A stretch of DNA of 64,000 nucleotides from Candidula unifasciata. Taxonomy: Eukaryota; Mollusca; Gastropoda; Stylommatophora; Geomitridae. A model generated the notes under the pieces. That model was not told the origin of the DNA. It saw only the letters and a list, made by a program, of their open reading frames with translations, and searched no databases. Positions 22,501 through 33,505 of this stretch are shown here, piece after piece. The stretch lies in contig CAJHNH020000221.1 of NCBI GenBank assembly GCA_905116865.2, forward strand, positions 192,727 to 256,726, read 5' to 3'. How positions within the stretch are numbered: position 1 is the first letter of the stretch; every line of letters starts with the position of its first letter. The translations under genes and the position numbers were made by a program.

Positions 22501-22699
22501 CTCAAAACAAGGCAAGGCAAGGCCAGCAATACACAAGGTGTCAAGTAAATAAGATCAATATTCCAATATCTCCTCTTGGACTTTGAGGTGAAAGGTGACA
22601 AATTATCTACATGCTGTTGGGGTGTGACTTTATAAAAGAACGTAGAGGTTGCCATTGGACAAGTGAATAGCGTAATAAAGTGGTAATCAGAAATGAGAA

Positions 22700-23290
22700 T
22701 TATTATTATGCCTTTGACCCCTCGGGCATGTAATGATTGAAATATGTGTTTATAGTACAATCAACACTTGATAAGTGATGTGTCCAACGTAATGTTCTTC
22801 TTCTTCTGCATTCCGAGCTCTTGAGGCTCTTGCTGGGTGGCCCTCTCTTTCCAGTTGGTGACACCAAGTGTTTGCAGGTCTGTCTGCATATTATCTGTCC
22901 ATCGTCTTCTTGGTCTGCCTCGTGGTCTACGATCATTCATCTCCCTGGTGTATTCAGTTTTTACTTCTCTGTTTTCTGATTTTTTTTTTTAAATATGCAC
23001 CAACCAGTTAAGTCTATTAGCTCTCATGAGGCCAGTGATCAGTGGTGATTTAAACAGATTATGAATTTCGTTGTTGCTTCTCACTCTCCATTCACCACTG
23101 TTTGCATCTTTCATGGATCCAAAGATTCGTCATAGGACTCTGTTTTCGAAAACCTGTAATAAGGCTTCATCTTTTAGTTGTACTTCAAGTTTCAGAGCCA
23201 TATAAAACGACGAGTCTTATCAACGGTTCATATATTTTGATCTTTGTGTTCCGAGACAAACATTTTGACTTTAGCAGATGTTAAAGGGCA
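22700..23290 (-). pseudogene. RTE/Jockey-like LINE, RT C-terminus and tail (relic)
   Basis: On the minus strand the region from 23220 codes for pieces such as LYGSETWSTTK-like sequence, then INRLNWLVHI (about 23010), then after one frame change RPRRRWTDNMQTDLQTLG and NWKERATQQE near 22840. These are the segments that follow the RT palm in many LINEs. Several frameshifts; no catalytic motif left. Confidence 0.6.
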
Positions 23291-23399
23291 TAGTATAATT
23301 TATTTCCAGATCCAACGTAACGTTGGCGCGTTTTATCTCTCATGACATTATCAACATCAATTTCAGGCTTATCCACGTGACAGGCAAGGTCAGTTTGGA

Positions 23400-23600
23400 A
23401 AACAATCTGGTTCTTGCAGAGTGAATCCTGTTATACCTGCTAAAACAGCTCTCACATGGATAACAGAGGGCAAGAGAAAGAAGGGGTGCCCATAAAAACA
23501 ACATGGAGGCGAACGATGGAAAGTGGCCTGAGTGCGGCATCTCTGACATGGAAAACTGCACTGAAAATTGCACAGGACATGAAAGCATCTGTAAACGAGC
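23400..23600 (+). pseudogene. LINE 3' tail (relic)
   Basis: The frame at 23456-23600 includes TTWRRTMESGLSAASLTWKT and ALKIAQDMK. It is the same tail as in the mini-LINE at 7870-7940. Only the last 45 or so codons remain. Opposite-strand frames are shadows. Confidence 0.65.
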
Positions 23601-23619
23601 GTAATCGTGTTTGTTTCCA

Positions 23620-23815
23620 CCGTGGCGAAGTGGTCAAGCCGTTTGCTTCACGCTCTGAGGGTCGTGGGTTCATTTCACGGCTGCCTTGTTCAGTTCACGA
23701 TGGCAATTTTTTTACGGAGTATCTGAGGATCGTCACCGGAGTTACAGAGTTCATGCTTTGTGCAAAGCTCTCGGAATGCGGCTAGTCATTCTGCGAAGAG
23801 ATACCGAGCCATAAA
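23620..23815 (+). repeat. tRNA-derived SINE, SINE-4-like body with a different head
   Basis: The head reads GTGGCGAAGTGGTCAAGCCG (box A) with GGGTTCATTTC (box B) after a long variable region, like a class II (Leu/Ser-type) tRNA. The body 'gaggatcgtcaccggag..gttcatgctttgtgcaaagc' resembles the end of SINE-4 at 38045-38100. It is therefore a chimera relative to the other SINE-4 copies. Confidence 0.55.
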
Positions 23816-23865
23816 GGATAAAACCAGATGCAATGAAGTTAATCGTTAGTTCTTTAGAAATTAAA

Positions 23866-24295
23866 AAAAAAAAAAAAAATTTTTAATCGGACGCTTCAGC
23901 GTGCCACTGGGGCTTTGCTTTACTTGCGTCCTTCTTTTGTGCGGATTTGTGTGAGTGCGCCTTCTATATGCCACTTGTTCTCCTTGCCATTATCGGTGTT
24001 GGAGCAACTTCTCGAAATAAACAAGCCAGCAATGAGCCACCAACCACAAGACCCTTTTCAGGGACCCCAATTTAACATCTTTTTTGTGCTTTTATTTTTT
24101 CACCTCCTACATGTGTAGGAGTGTGAGCTTTTCTGTTTTTTTTTTTTTCTGTTTTTTTTTTTTTTTTTTTTTTTGCCTTTTTTTTTTTTTTTTGCCTTGC
24201 CTTTTTTAGTTTTTTGGCCTTTTTTTTTTTTTCAATTTTTATCCAGTTTTCTTCTGGCCATACATGGTATAGCGATAGTTGGAATAAAACAAGTT
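23866..24295 (-). repeat. Orphan 3' UTR copy of the I-like LINE at 52447
   Basis: Matches 52475-52940 from CGACGCTTCAGCGTG through a T-rich tract to TATCCAGTTTTCTTCTGGCC and GTTGGAATAAAAC. No ORF2 sequence is included, so this is a strongly 5'-truncated insertion in the minus orientation. About 60 bp present in the other copy (near 52610-52670) are missing here. Confidence 0.8.
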
Positions 24296-24610
24296 GATCC
24301 TCTCGCAATAAACTTTTAACCTTTTAGTCGTGTTTGGCCATCTCACTCAGTCGCCAGTCTCAGTTCAAGTTTGCAAATTTGGTCTCCATTCATCATGCCA
24401 CCCAATCAGCCATGTCTTTGGGATTCAAAGGAACGCATAGGTTACTCACCTTAGGTAAAACAAAACATGTTCTGTGGATTCACTGTAGGTAGAGATAGAG
24501 TGCGTTTGTGTGGTAAGACAACACCTTTACCAAGTGAAGACACAGGTGTGGATAATAGAGAGCTCCGAAATTCCTCCTTACCCACAATCGACTGCATTTA
24601 CACGCAGTAA
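24296..24610. other. No gene recognised
   Basis: Spacer between the LINE 3' UTR and a SINE; nothing assigned. Confidence 0.4.
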
Positions 24611-24624
24611 AGTAAAGTAAAGGA

Positions 24625-24878
24625 CCCTTTTCCACGCCTTTATGTGTATTGGGCATATAGGGCTAGACCTATATTTTATAACCAATCGGCACTTGGTGGG
24701 TGATATGGTCAGCATCACGCCGGCTGCCTTTACTTCAGGACTGCACCTGGTACCCACTTATGGCTGGGTCGACCTGGGAGACAAGGCCATTTTTGAAAAA
24801 AGTCCACCTCCATCAGGATCTGAACCCATGACCGTCCATCCGTAGGCGAGCGTCTAGCCGCTACACCACGGTGACTCC
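24625..24878 (-). repeat. SINE-2 copy, best preserved
   Basis: The minus-strand head reads CACCGTGGTGTAGCGGCTAG (box A region) and TGGGTTCAGATCCTG (box B), a clear tRNA-like pol III promoter. The body follows to CGCCTTTATGTGTATTGGGC. It serves as the family reference in this window. Confidence 0.85.
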
Positions 24879-25065
24879 CCGGCCGCTACAGGTGCCCCAG
24901 TTATAACTGTTGAAACTGCTGATATAGATAACTTATTTCAGGCGAACGAAAGAAGAAGAAGAAGAATAACTGTTAAAATCTGAATGGGGTATCTGGGATT
25001 TCCCTGTCAGTCTGCCATCCAGACTGAGATGTTTCATTTCGATTGTTAACTCTCCAGGTAAGCGG

Positions 25066-25340
25066 CGTCCGTGGCTCAGGCGTTGCGAGTCCGACTCGTA
25101 ATTCCAACGTACCGCGATCGAAACCCACTGCTGGCTGCGTGGACTTTTATCATGGTATGGGGCGTCGCAGGTCGACCTAGCCTAAAATGGGTACCAGGAT
25201 GGCTGTCCTTAGGAAGTTAATATGGCTAGCGTAATGCTGACCACATTACCCATCCAGTGGCGATTGGTCTGTAAAAATATGGGACTCTCTTCCCATATGC
25301 CCGATGCGCCTAAGGCGTGAAAAATGATCTTTACTTTTCT
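25066..25340 (+). repeat. Chimeric SINE: SINE-1-like head on a SINE-2 body
   Basis: The head GCGTCCGTGGCTCAGGCGTT and box B-like GATCGAAACCC resemble SINE-1. From 25160 onward the sequence (AGGTCGACCTAGCC, GACCACATTACCCATCC, CGCCTAAGGCGTG) follows SINE-2. A second copy of the same combination is at 50795-51052, so the join predates at least two retropositions. Confidence 0.8.
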
Positions 25341-25737
25341 TTAACTCTCAAGAAAACGGCCAGCGAAAGGATCAGGGTGTGGGGAAAAGAGTTTTGAAAA
25401 TCGTGACCATTGTGGTGAAGCCTCTCTAGGGACCACATAGACGTGAGAGTGAAGATGACGACGAGAAAGGTCCTAAATTTGAGGATTGTTCAGGGCGTCC
25501 AGAACATTTTTAGAGAGGACTAAGAGCCTACCCCCTTCCTTTCTCAATCCACTTATTGAAGTTTTCTTTACACATTTCAGCAATATATTATAAAGTTTAT
25601 TTGCCATTGTGCTTATTATTAAAAACACAAATAATTGATTCTTAACTTTCCATGTTTCGCTTTCTGTATCTTCCTCAACATTTCTAAGCCACGGACGCCG
25701 CGTACCGGCTTGGTAGATTGTTTTATATATTTTATGT
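25341..25737. other. Mostly unassigned; SINE head remnant at 25685-25705 (minus)
   Basis: 'taagccacggacgccgcg' is the inverse of the SINE-1-like head start. The rest is unassigned. Confidence 0.4.
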
Positions 25738-25938
25738 GCCCGGCTCTCTAGCGTAGTTGGCTAAACCGGATTGCGCGGTGACCGGGTGACTAACTCCTTG
25801 TGGTCCGGGTTCACTCTTGGGGGTAGGCAGAAAAGCTACATTTCTCCCAGATTTACGATATTCACAATGAAATCAAGGCCGAAAGGTTTGCATATCCATA
25901 ATACCGAGCCAAAGGGTTAACAACTCATGGTTTCTGGA
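25738..25938 (+). repeat. SINE-3 copy (tRNA-derived)
   Basis: The head contains TAGCGTAGTTGGCTAAACCGG (box A region) and GGTCCGGGTTCACTC (box B). The body 'acatttctcccagatttacg' to 'gggttaacaactcatgg' is shared with 32000-32218. Confidence 0.8.
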
Positions 25939-26047
25939 TACTAAAACAAACAAACATATATTTTATGGTTTTTTTTTTTTTTTTGTTAAAGAAAAGGTGC
26001 AGTACTCATTACAGTAGTGTTAAAAAAAAAAAACTAATGCATTAAAC

Positions 26048-26264
26048 CAGTGTTTCCCAAACTTTTATTAGTCACGGCTCCTTTTTTCAATGAAGTTTTT
26101 TTTTTTTTCCACGGTGCCCTAACATAAGTAAAATTATGAATATTCGTATGTAAAAAATTTAAAATAAAAAAAAAAACTCGTGTATCTTCGAATATTTCGC
26201 GGCGCCCCTATGAAGAGGTCGCGGCTCCATAGGGGCTCCGCGGCGCACAGTTTGGGAATCACTG
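26048..26264. mobile_element. hAT-like MITE, copy 2, with 8-bp target-site duplication
   Basis: Starts CAGTGTTTCCCAAAC and ends GTTTGGGAATCACTG. Flanked by CATTAAAC at 26040-26047 and 26265-26272. Internal landmark GTGTATCTTCGAATATTTCG is shared with copy 1 at 13805-14004. It is non-coding, 217 bp, and must have been moved by a transposase in trans. Confidence 0.92.
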
Positions 26265-26272
26265 CATTAAAC

Positions 26273-26583
26273 AAAATGTCGGTGCTTAACGCCAAAATAA
26301 AAGCCGTGATTCTATGTCTACTTCCGCATCTCTTCTCTAGTATTATTTGAAAATTTTAATAGTTAATTATCAAGCTGCCCAATTATCTTCCTACAGATTC
26401 CGAGCAACGACAAAAGGCCACAGGTCAGTCAAACAGCATAAAAACATTATTGACGTTTCACATGTCCTTTGTTACATTTCAAGAAATGTGGCTAAAAATG
26501 GAAACTCGATTTAGGCGAAAATCGGTCAGTACTGCTACCAAGATTTAAAAAAAAAAAAAACATGGAACATCTTAAATGCGTTG
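26273..26583. other. No gene recognised
   Basis: Unique AT-rich sequence with an A run near 26544-26560. Confidence 0.45.
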
Positions 26584-26807
26584 GTTAGTTGCGTATCCTA
26601 TACAGGACGTTGCAGAACCAACCACAACAGCCCATAGCTGTTGTGTGGTTTTTCTAGGCAAATTTACGTCTAGTAGTTTGCCATTGTTTTACTGGACAGT
26701 CGGCTCTCTTGATACCACTGTCAAAACCAACGCAAGGCGCATGGCCTGCAGCTAGGATCGAACCCGGCATTACGAAGCTTTCGCATCGACTTAGCCACAG
26801 AGCCGAC
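26584..26807 (-). repeat. SINE-1 copy
   Basis: Inverse match of 39819-40046 over its full length, including the box B-like GGTTCGATCC on the minus strand at about 26763. Confidence 0.8.
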
Positions 26808-26869
26808 TAAATGCGTTGACAACATTAAATATAATTATATAACACGTGAAGGAAATATGTGCTGAAGTT

Positions 26870-27210
26870 AGACATTTCCTGGGGCTAATATGCAACGAAG
26901 AGGTTCGCCGTAAAGTTATACAGCATATTGGCAATTATTTAACTACAGTGAAAAGGCGAAAAATGCAATGGTATTGACATGTAAAAAGATCTAACGGCTT
27001 CTCAAAAACAATACTGCAGGGCTCAGTAGAGGGAAAGAGGAGAAGAGGCAGACCAAGAAATACCTGGTTACAGAACCTGACTGACTGGACAGGCCTCAAG
27101 CATGCAACCATGAAGTCCATCACAACTGACTGCCAAAGGCGGAGAGAGCTGATCAGACAGTCAACAGAAACTGGTGACCCAACTACAAGTAGTGTTACGG
27201 GATAATGATG
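26870..27210 (+). pseudogene. RTE-like LINE C-terminal tail and 3' end (relic)
   Basis: The plus strand codes for VKRRKMQWYWHVKRSNGFSK, then VEGKRRRGRPRNTWLQNLTD and TGLKHATMKSITTDCQRRRE, ending with stops at a GATGATGAA tail (27206-27220). This is the common GKRxRGRPRxxW tail of RTE-like elements. About 95 codons are in frame. The minus-strand 62-codon frame is its shadow. Confidence 0.75.
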
Positions 27211-27220
27211 ATGAATATTC

Positions 27221-28089
27221 AGTATTACAGGGCAGTTCTAGTTTTACGTGCATTCAATCACGTGTAAGCTCATAAGTAAGCGTGTTTATGTGTATGTGCG
27301 TGTGTGTGTGTGTCAAGCTGTTGGTGTGACTGTGTGCGTTGGGGAAGGGGATGGCGTGGAGCATTTTGAAGCGTCTTTTTAAAAGTGCTTCCTACCCCCA
27401 ACAATTAATGCAAAAGTGGAAACTGACGATTATAAGGACATTGATGATAATGATGAAGATGACCATGATGATAGTGATACAATGATGATGACGACGTTGA
27501 TGATGGTGACGATGAAATGAGGATTTAATGAAATGTCTATTGCCTCCTATTTAAATGGCAAAAATATCGTATTTAAATGGCAAAATTAAACTATAAGACT
27601 GAAGCATAAATTCAGTACGTGTCTCTGCTGCTGATATACCACACATGAAGGTTTCACTTTATCCCTGCCTAAAACACTACTGACTGCACTTCTTTATCTG
27701 TCTGATTTAACAAGAGAACACTTATTGTCTTCCTAATGTAAACTTAAGCAAAGAAATCCCTTTTCAATCTATAGTGAAGATCACAGAGGCTGTGTATTTC
27801 TGTGAGGGATTGAGGTAAAATCACAAAGTCAAAGAATCACGCCAGTCACAATCAAAACAGCAAAAACCACCATAATGGCATCCACAAACCCAAGTCTGAC
27901 GGATATCCAGTCATGAGAGGGGTTGATCCTAAGTTTTCGAGGAACCTAACGTTCTCCAGAAAACACAATGAGAAAGTTGTCACGGCTATGGCTGACAAAT
28001 AGAAAGTAAACCCTTTAGGAAGCAGGTATGAGATGGTTGATAAAGTCGGTTGTCTTTTAAAACAAAAACAAAACAAACAAAAAGTAAAG
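27221..28089. other. No gene recognised; GAT-rich tract 27440-27515
   Basis: TG dinucleotides at 27290-27312 and interrupted (GAT)n at 27440-27515. Otherwise unassigned. Confidence 0.45.
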
Positions 28090-28590
28090 AATTAATTTTT
28101 TTTTCCCCACGCCTTTTGGTGCACTGGGCACACAGTATAGTATAGAAATGTAAGGCACCTTTTCCCACCCCTTCAGGCTTATTATGCATATAGGGTTAGA
28201 CCTACATTTTCCCTCAAAGTCGTTGTACATCTGCCTGGGTGACGGGGAACGAGAACTACCAACAAATAAGTCAGTAAAACGGATGTACACGCAAAACTTA
28301 GGTCAAGGTAAAAGCCAAAAGTCTAACTGGACGAACAACCTGACCTACCGCCGGAATTCACAGCCGGTGAACAAGAAGAAGAAGAAGAAGACATACATTT
28401 TATTGACCAATCAACACTCGGTAACTGATGTGGCCAAAACTCGCGCCCGCTAACTTTACTTCTCTCACTTTACCGGGTATCCATTTAAGACTGGAAGCCA
28501 AGTTCATTAAAAAAAAAAAAAAGTATAATTTGGTTTTTGTTCGGATTTAACCCACGACTTTCGCAGCCAAAGGCGAGCCTCCGGCGAAAA
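28090..28590 (-). repeat. SINE-2 copy interrupted by a GAA-tailed SINE
   Basis: Body segments on both sides (CACGCCTTTTGGTGC at 28109, GGTTAGACCTACATTTT at 28194, then ATTGACCAATCAACACTCGG from 28402 onward) fit together once 28211-28393 is removed. The head end near 28545-28590 is poorly preserved. Confidence 0.7.
28211..28393 (+). mobile_element. GAA-tailed SINE inserted in SINE-2, with 8-bp duplication
   Basis: The inserted 183 bp end in a (GAA)n tail. TACATTTT lies directly before it (28203-28210) and directly after it (28394-28401). Inside, 'ggatgtacacgcaaaactta' and 'ctggacgaacaacc' match the family at 32310-32510. This copy proves the family is retroposed and fixes its 3' end. Confidence 0.8.
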
Positions 28591-28949
28591 AATGCGGCGT
28601 TTCCCTAATGTCAACTTCGCAAGTGCGTGTTTATTTCGACCTTTAAACCCAGACATTATTTCAGCTTTTCAGCTGATTATTGTACTTGTCTGTGTCGTGA
28701 AAATTAGTCCAGTGTCTAGCCATCTTGGCTTCGTCTGGGAAGATGCGTATGAATACAAATCTATAATTCTGAGTCCGTGTATTTAGAGATGCATTTATCC
28801 CAGGGAGACGTGAGATGGAACATTTAACGTTAGTCTCCCCAAGCCCAGGCTCACTAATGATTAGTAGTTCCTGAGTCCCTTGAAATTCGCACAAGGTTAC
28901 GGGGGCGTTCTGCAATGCCGTTGACATCGCATGTTGTACATTTCAGCAC

Positions 28950-29240
28950 GCCAGAGCTCTTAACACTCCAAAAACATTGAGAAACTGGTCCTAACACAAA
29001 CCCTCTAGAGAGAGCTGCAAACTATGTCACAGGCATTCTCTTTCTCAAAATGAAAACGTAGATGCAAGACATCACAGAAAGACAACAATAGAGCGGGACA
29101 CACCTGTAAACCTCAGGAAAGTCGACCAGCCCAACAAACTTGTGAATAAAAAGTGACCTACTCTGTTTGGGGAGACTAACATCGAAATATACGGAAAAGT
29201 GGCCCACTCTATTTGGGGAGACTAACATCGAACTAACCCA
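28950..29240 (-). repeat. Dispersed repeat, inverse of 32935-33155, with local duplication
   Basis: 'cactccaaaaacattgagaaactgg', 'gtcacaggcattctctttctc' and 'gaaagtcgaccagcccaacaaa' recur inverted at 32935-33155. The downstream segment containing TTTGGGGAGACTAACATCGA is directly duplicated near 29165 and 29215. No coding content. Confidence 0.7.
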
Positions 29241-29637
29241 AAAGTCTTATTATGAGTCCATGAATTTACACATACATTTACCCAGGGACACGTGAGATGA
29301 GATGTATTAATAAGTATCAAAAATGTACCGGGGAAAGGTGGGCGTGGGCAGAAGAAAAGAAATAATCGTCAATGAAGAACTCAGTATAATGGTAGGCAAA
29401 GTATCGGTAAATGATTTCGTATAACATCAAAGAATAAAATCGTTTAGTCAACTAGTCAACCTGGTACAAAATCAGCCAGAAACTAGAGCGTAATACGTGA
29501 GAACAGCAGGCTACATCAAGAGGCTGACCGAGGAAGAGGTGGGCAGAGTTAGGGAAAGAGAACTACAGAAACACAATTTGACAGTAATAGAAGAGACGCA
29601 ACTAGCAACAGAAGGAAACAACATGAGCAGAGTAGGA
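29241..29637. other. No gene recognised
   Basis: A 65-codon frame at 29497-29694 is Glu/Arg-rich and resembles no known family. Confidence 0.4.
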
Positions 29638-29903
29638 CAGTACTTTTTTATTTTTTTAATACGACCACATCTCGTCGGCTTCGAGATTTCATAAGGAATT
29701 CCAAGGGATACCTAGGGGTTTCCCTGGGTATTAATATATTATGGGGGAAGGTGGGGGGGGGGGAGTTAGGGTTTGGTCAAGTGTTAAATGAATAGCGACT
29801 ACTACTAAGTTTAACTCTAACGACCCCAAACTATGGAACGTCCGGGGGTTTTCCCTACCAAATCTCGAAGCCGACAAGATGTGGTCATATAAAATTGAAG
29901 AAC
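29638..29903. mobile_element. Long-TIR MITE, copy 1
   Basis: Inverted ends of about 45 bp: ACGACCACATCTCGTCGGC on the left, pairing with GCCGACAAGATGTGGTCAT on the right. The same termini are seen at 44705-44968. A possible imperfect 8-bp duplication is GGACAGTA / GGTCAGTC. The left terminus is T-rich and hard to place exactly. Non-coding. Confidence 0.75.
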
Positions 29904-30285
29904 CGGTCAGTCAGTTAGTAAGTAGTAAGATTTTTGCAGAACCTTGCTTCCATAACAACCCTCCGGAAAACTTGTCGGTCACAAGCAAGATGTCCCGCGC
30001 CCGATACACCTATCTGGAGATCATCCGCCACATCCTACACCGTATGTATTGCTTGGGTGTTTTGTTCAGTTTAGCTGGGTATTGAAAGAATGTAATTGAC
30101 AGCCCTGAAAAAAACCCAGTATTGGTGGCCCTGGTCTGTTGTATCACAATGTCCGTGCATTCCCTGGCCCTTTCTGTTGTGTCCTTCGACGTTCTTCCCC
30201 ACTGCGCACGTAATTTTGGGTCGGCGAATAGAAAGCGGTTGAGTGGGAAAGGATCATCGGGATGAATTAGTTGGGCTGCTCAAGT
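29904..30285. other. No gene recognised
   Basis: Unassigned spacer between two MITEs. Confidence 0.4.
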
Positions 30286-30462
30286 CAGTGACTCTCAACC
30301 CTCCTAACGCCGCGACCCTTTAATAAAGTTCCCTCGTGTTGTGGCGACCCCCAAACGATTTTGTTACTTTATAACCTCAATGAATATGTGTCTTAGGCGA
30401 TCCATATGAAAGGGTCCTTAGACCCCAAAAAAGGGTCGCGACAGGCAGGCTGGGAACAGCTG
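30286..30462. mobile_element. SPIN-like hAT MITE (non-autonomous)
   Basis: Starts CAGTGACTCTCAACC and ends GGCTGGGAACAGCTG. Internal GCCGCGACCCTTTAATA and GTCTTAGGCGATCC agree closely with the SPIN hAT consensus as I remember it, apart from a missing central part. Flanking GCTCAAGT (30278-30285) and GCTGAGGT (30463-30470) agree at 6 of 8 positions, consistent with an aged hAT duplication. 177 bp, non-coding. Confidence 0.75.
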
Positions 30463-30635
30463 GCTGAGGTGGCGTATGAAGGTAATGGGTTAGGACTACA
30501 AGCTCCATTTCTGCAGTTCCTGAGTGCGTCAGAAACCCCTGAAAACCAGTGCTTGAGCGAGTATAATTCGTTCTACGTTGACCAGCAGTTCTGCAACGAG
30601 ACAGCCAGTTCTTTTTGATTGTTTATTATTTTTTC

Positions 30636-31028
30636 AACGGATCAACATCAGGGCACAGGGGTATAACCCGTAAGTGCTCCCTTCTTCTTCTAACTCAAGC
30701 CAGTATATTATCTCCTAGCTAGCCCTGTGCCTTCTAGGTGCGCAGTGCACGAACTCTGATACACCGGCGAGGATCCTGAAATACTTTAGGTAGATTTTAA
30801 ACTCCACATTGTGCTCGAGCAGGGCCGTTAGGCTACTATTTTCAATTTCGAAATTTCGAAGGATTTTTTTACGTTCGCAACAATACACACGGGCGTCCGG
30901 TCTTAATACCCAGAGACCAGGGGGAAATTACTAGAAATCCACGTGAAAAAAATCTCAGCCTTCACCAGGGCTTGAACCTAGAACCTCTAGCACTAGAGGA
31001 GGACACCATACCTCGAGACCACACAGCC
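30636..31028 (-). repeat. SINE-4 copy, long (about 390 bp)
   Basis: The minus-strand head includes TGTGTGGTCTCGAGGTATGG (box A region) and GGTTCAAGCCC (box B). The body runs to the 'gatgttgatccgttg' end. Matches 37788-38175 and 45618-45968 along the whole length. Confidence 0.8.
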
Positions 31029-31993
<965 letters not shown>

Positions 31994-31999
31994 AAATAT

Positions 32000-32218
32000 A
32001 CCCGGCTCGCTAGCGTTGGCTAAACTGGATAGCGCGCTGACCGGGTGACGAACTCTTTGTGGTCCGGGTTCACGAACGGGGAGGGGGGGGGGGGGGGGGG
32101 GGGGGGTAAACAGAAAAGCCACATTTCTCCCAGATTTACGGTATTTATCATGGAATCAAAGCCAAAGGGTTGCGATATCCTAATACCGAGCCTAAGGGTT
32201 AACAACTCATGGCTTCTG
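32000..32218 (+). repeat. SINE-3 copy
   Basis: Head GCTAGCGTTGGCTAAACTGG (box A region) and GGTCCGGGTTCACGA (box B), then an expanded G run (32083-32106), then the body shared with 25738-25938. Confidence 0.8.
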
Positions 32219-32235
32219 TATAGTTGGAAGTTCAC

Positions 32236-32510
32236 TTGTCGGTTCCGCAGTCCCATTGTGGAGAAAAAACTAATAGACCCACCGCCTACCCAGAAGCATG
32301 TCGTAAGAGTCGACTAATTGGAGAGCTTTCTTTGAAGTCGGAGTGCATCTGTCCGAGAGGCAAGGAAGCAACATCCTGCATTCAAGTGAATCAGATATCT
32401 AAAACTGATGCACACGCAACACTCAGGTTCTGGATCAGGACTGCAGTTCCTAAGTGGACGAACAACCAGAACTTTCTTGCCAGAGTGAACGCGAAGAGGA
32501 AGAAGATGAG
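32236..32510 (+). repeat. GAA-tailed SINE, reference copy
   Basis: Order of landmarks: CGCAGTCCCATTGTGGAG, GTCGTAAGAGTCGACTAATT, GCATCTGTCCGAGAGGCAAG, GATGCACACGCAACACTCAG, TGGACGAACAACCAGAAC, GTGAACGCGAAGAGGAAGAAG. The same order is found in whole or part at 12785-12960, 28211-28393, 33395-33505, 62000-62195, 63240-63430 and 63590-63765. No clear tRNA boxes recognised. Confidence 0.75.
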
Positions 32511-32934
32511 GTTGTTTGAACACGTTTGTATATAAGTGCGTATGAATATGTGTCGTAGGGGGAAAAAAGTTGTCTTATCCCTCATCTTATTTATCACATA
32601 CACAGATCAAGTCAAAAAAGCATCCGAAATTAATGAGGACAGTAAGTGTAATGAACTCCTTTCTGCAGACGACCAGATCCGCAAGGCAACTACAGAGAAA
32701 GGGCTGCAGATATACCTGGCTAATCTCAACATAGCAGTATAGGAATAAACTCACAGGGAGCAAGTACAGCGGGGATCTACCAGTCATCAGTAGAAATTAT
32801 CCTCGTCGACACACGTTTTGGCCCACGATTCATAGACGTATTCGGAGGTGGGCCCTCCTGAGTTCATGACGCTCAGGGCTGGTTCCCCGATGTATAATTA
32901 ATATTGAGGCTGGGTTCACGTAAATCTACCCAAA
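32511..32934. other. No gene recognised
   Basis: A 68-codon frame at 32536-32742 lacks any recognisable motif. Confidence 0.4.
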
Positions 32935-33155
32935 GTAGGTCACTTTTCATTCATAAGTTTGTTGAGCTGGTCGACTTTCCTGAAGATTACAGGTGTGCCC
33001 GCTCTGTTGTTTGCTTTCTGAGGTGTCTTGCGTTTACCTTTTCAGTCCGAAAAAGAGAATGCCCGTGACATAGGTTGTAGCACTCACTCTCTTGTGGAAA
33101 AAGGGGCGGGGGTTGTTAGGGCCAGTTGCTCCATGTTTTTGGAGCGTTAAAAGCA
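32935..33155 (+). repeat. Dispersed repeat, inverse of 28950-29170
   Basis: About 220 bp shared with the earlier copy from GTCACTTTTCATTCATAAG to CATGTTTTTGGAGCGTTAA. Non-coding; class unknown. Confidence 0.7.
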
Positions 33156-33165
33156 CTGGCTACGT

Positions 33166-33167
<2 letters not shown>

Positions 33168-33236
<69 letters not shown>
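33168..33236. repeat. (AT)n microsatellite
   Basis: About 34 AT dinucleotides next to the dispersed repeat. Confidence 0.95.
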
Positions 33237-33239
<3 letters not shown>

Positions 33240-33394
33240 AACGGATTTATATAATGCTATAATATATATAATATAAAACATACACTTGCATCCCACGTGG
33301 GAATGCATGTACACATGTTTGCATACACCTACATAAAAATTTATATACACACATACACTCAAAGGAGCCGACGTTATCTGTGTAAAAAAAAAAG

Positions 33395-33505
33395 CAAGCT
33401 CTGTAAAACGGATGCGCACGAAAACTCAGGTTCTGGGACAAGACTAACGTCCAGAAGAGGACGAACCACTAGAACTTCCCGCTGGTAAACGCGAAGAAGA
33501 ACGGA
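33395..33505 (+). repeat. GAA-tailed SINE, 3' part
   Basis: GTAAAACGGATGCGCACG to GTAAACGCGAAGAAGAACG matches the second half of the reference copy at 32400-32510. Confidence 0.75.

Noticed and set aside
24072..24308. Lys-rich protein on the minus strand
   Set aside because: Encoded by the A-rich part of the LINE 3' UTR copy.
24840..24878. Genuine tRNA genes at SINE heads (also 2010, 25090, 39860, 45930, 50000)
   Set aside because: Box A and B are present but the cloverleaf stems are poor, and each is followed by a repeated SINE body.
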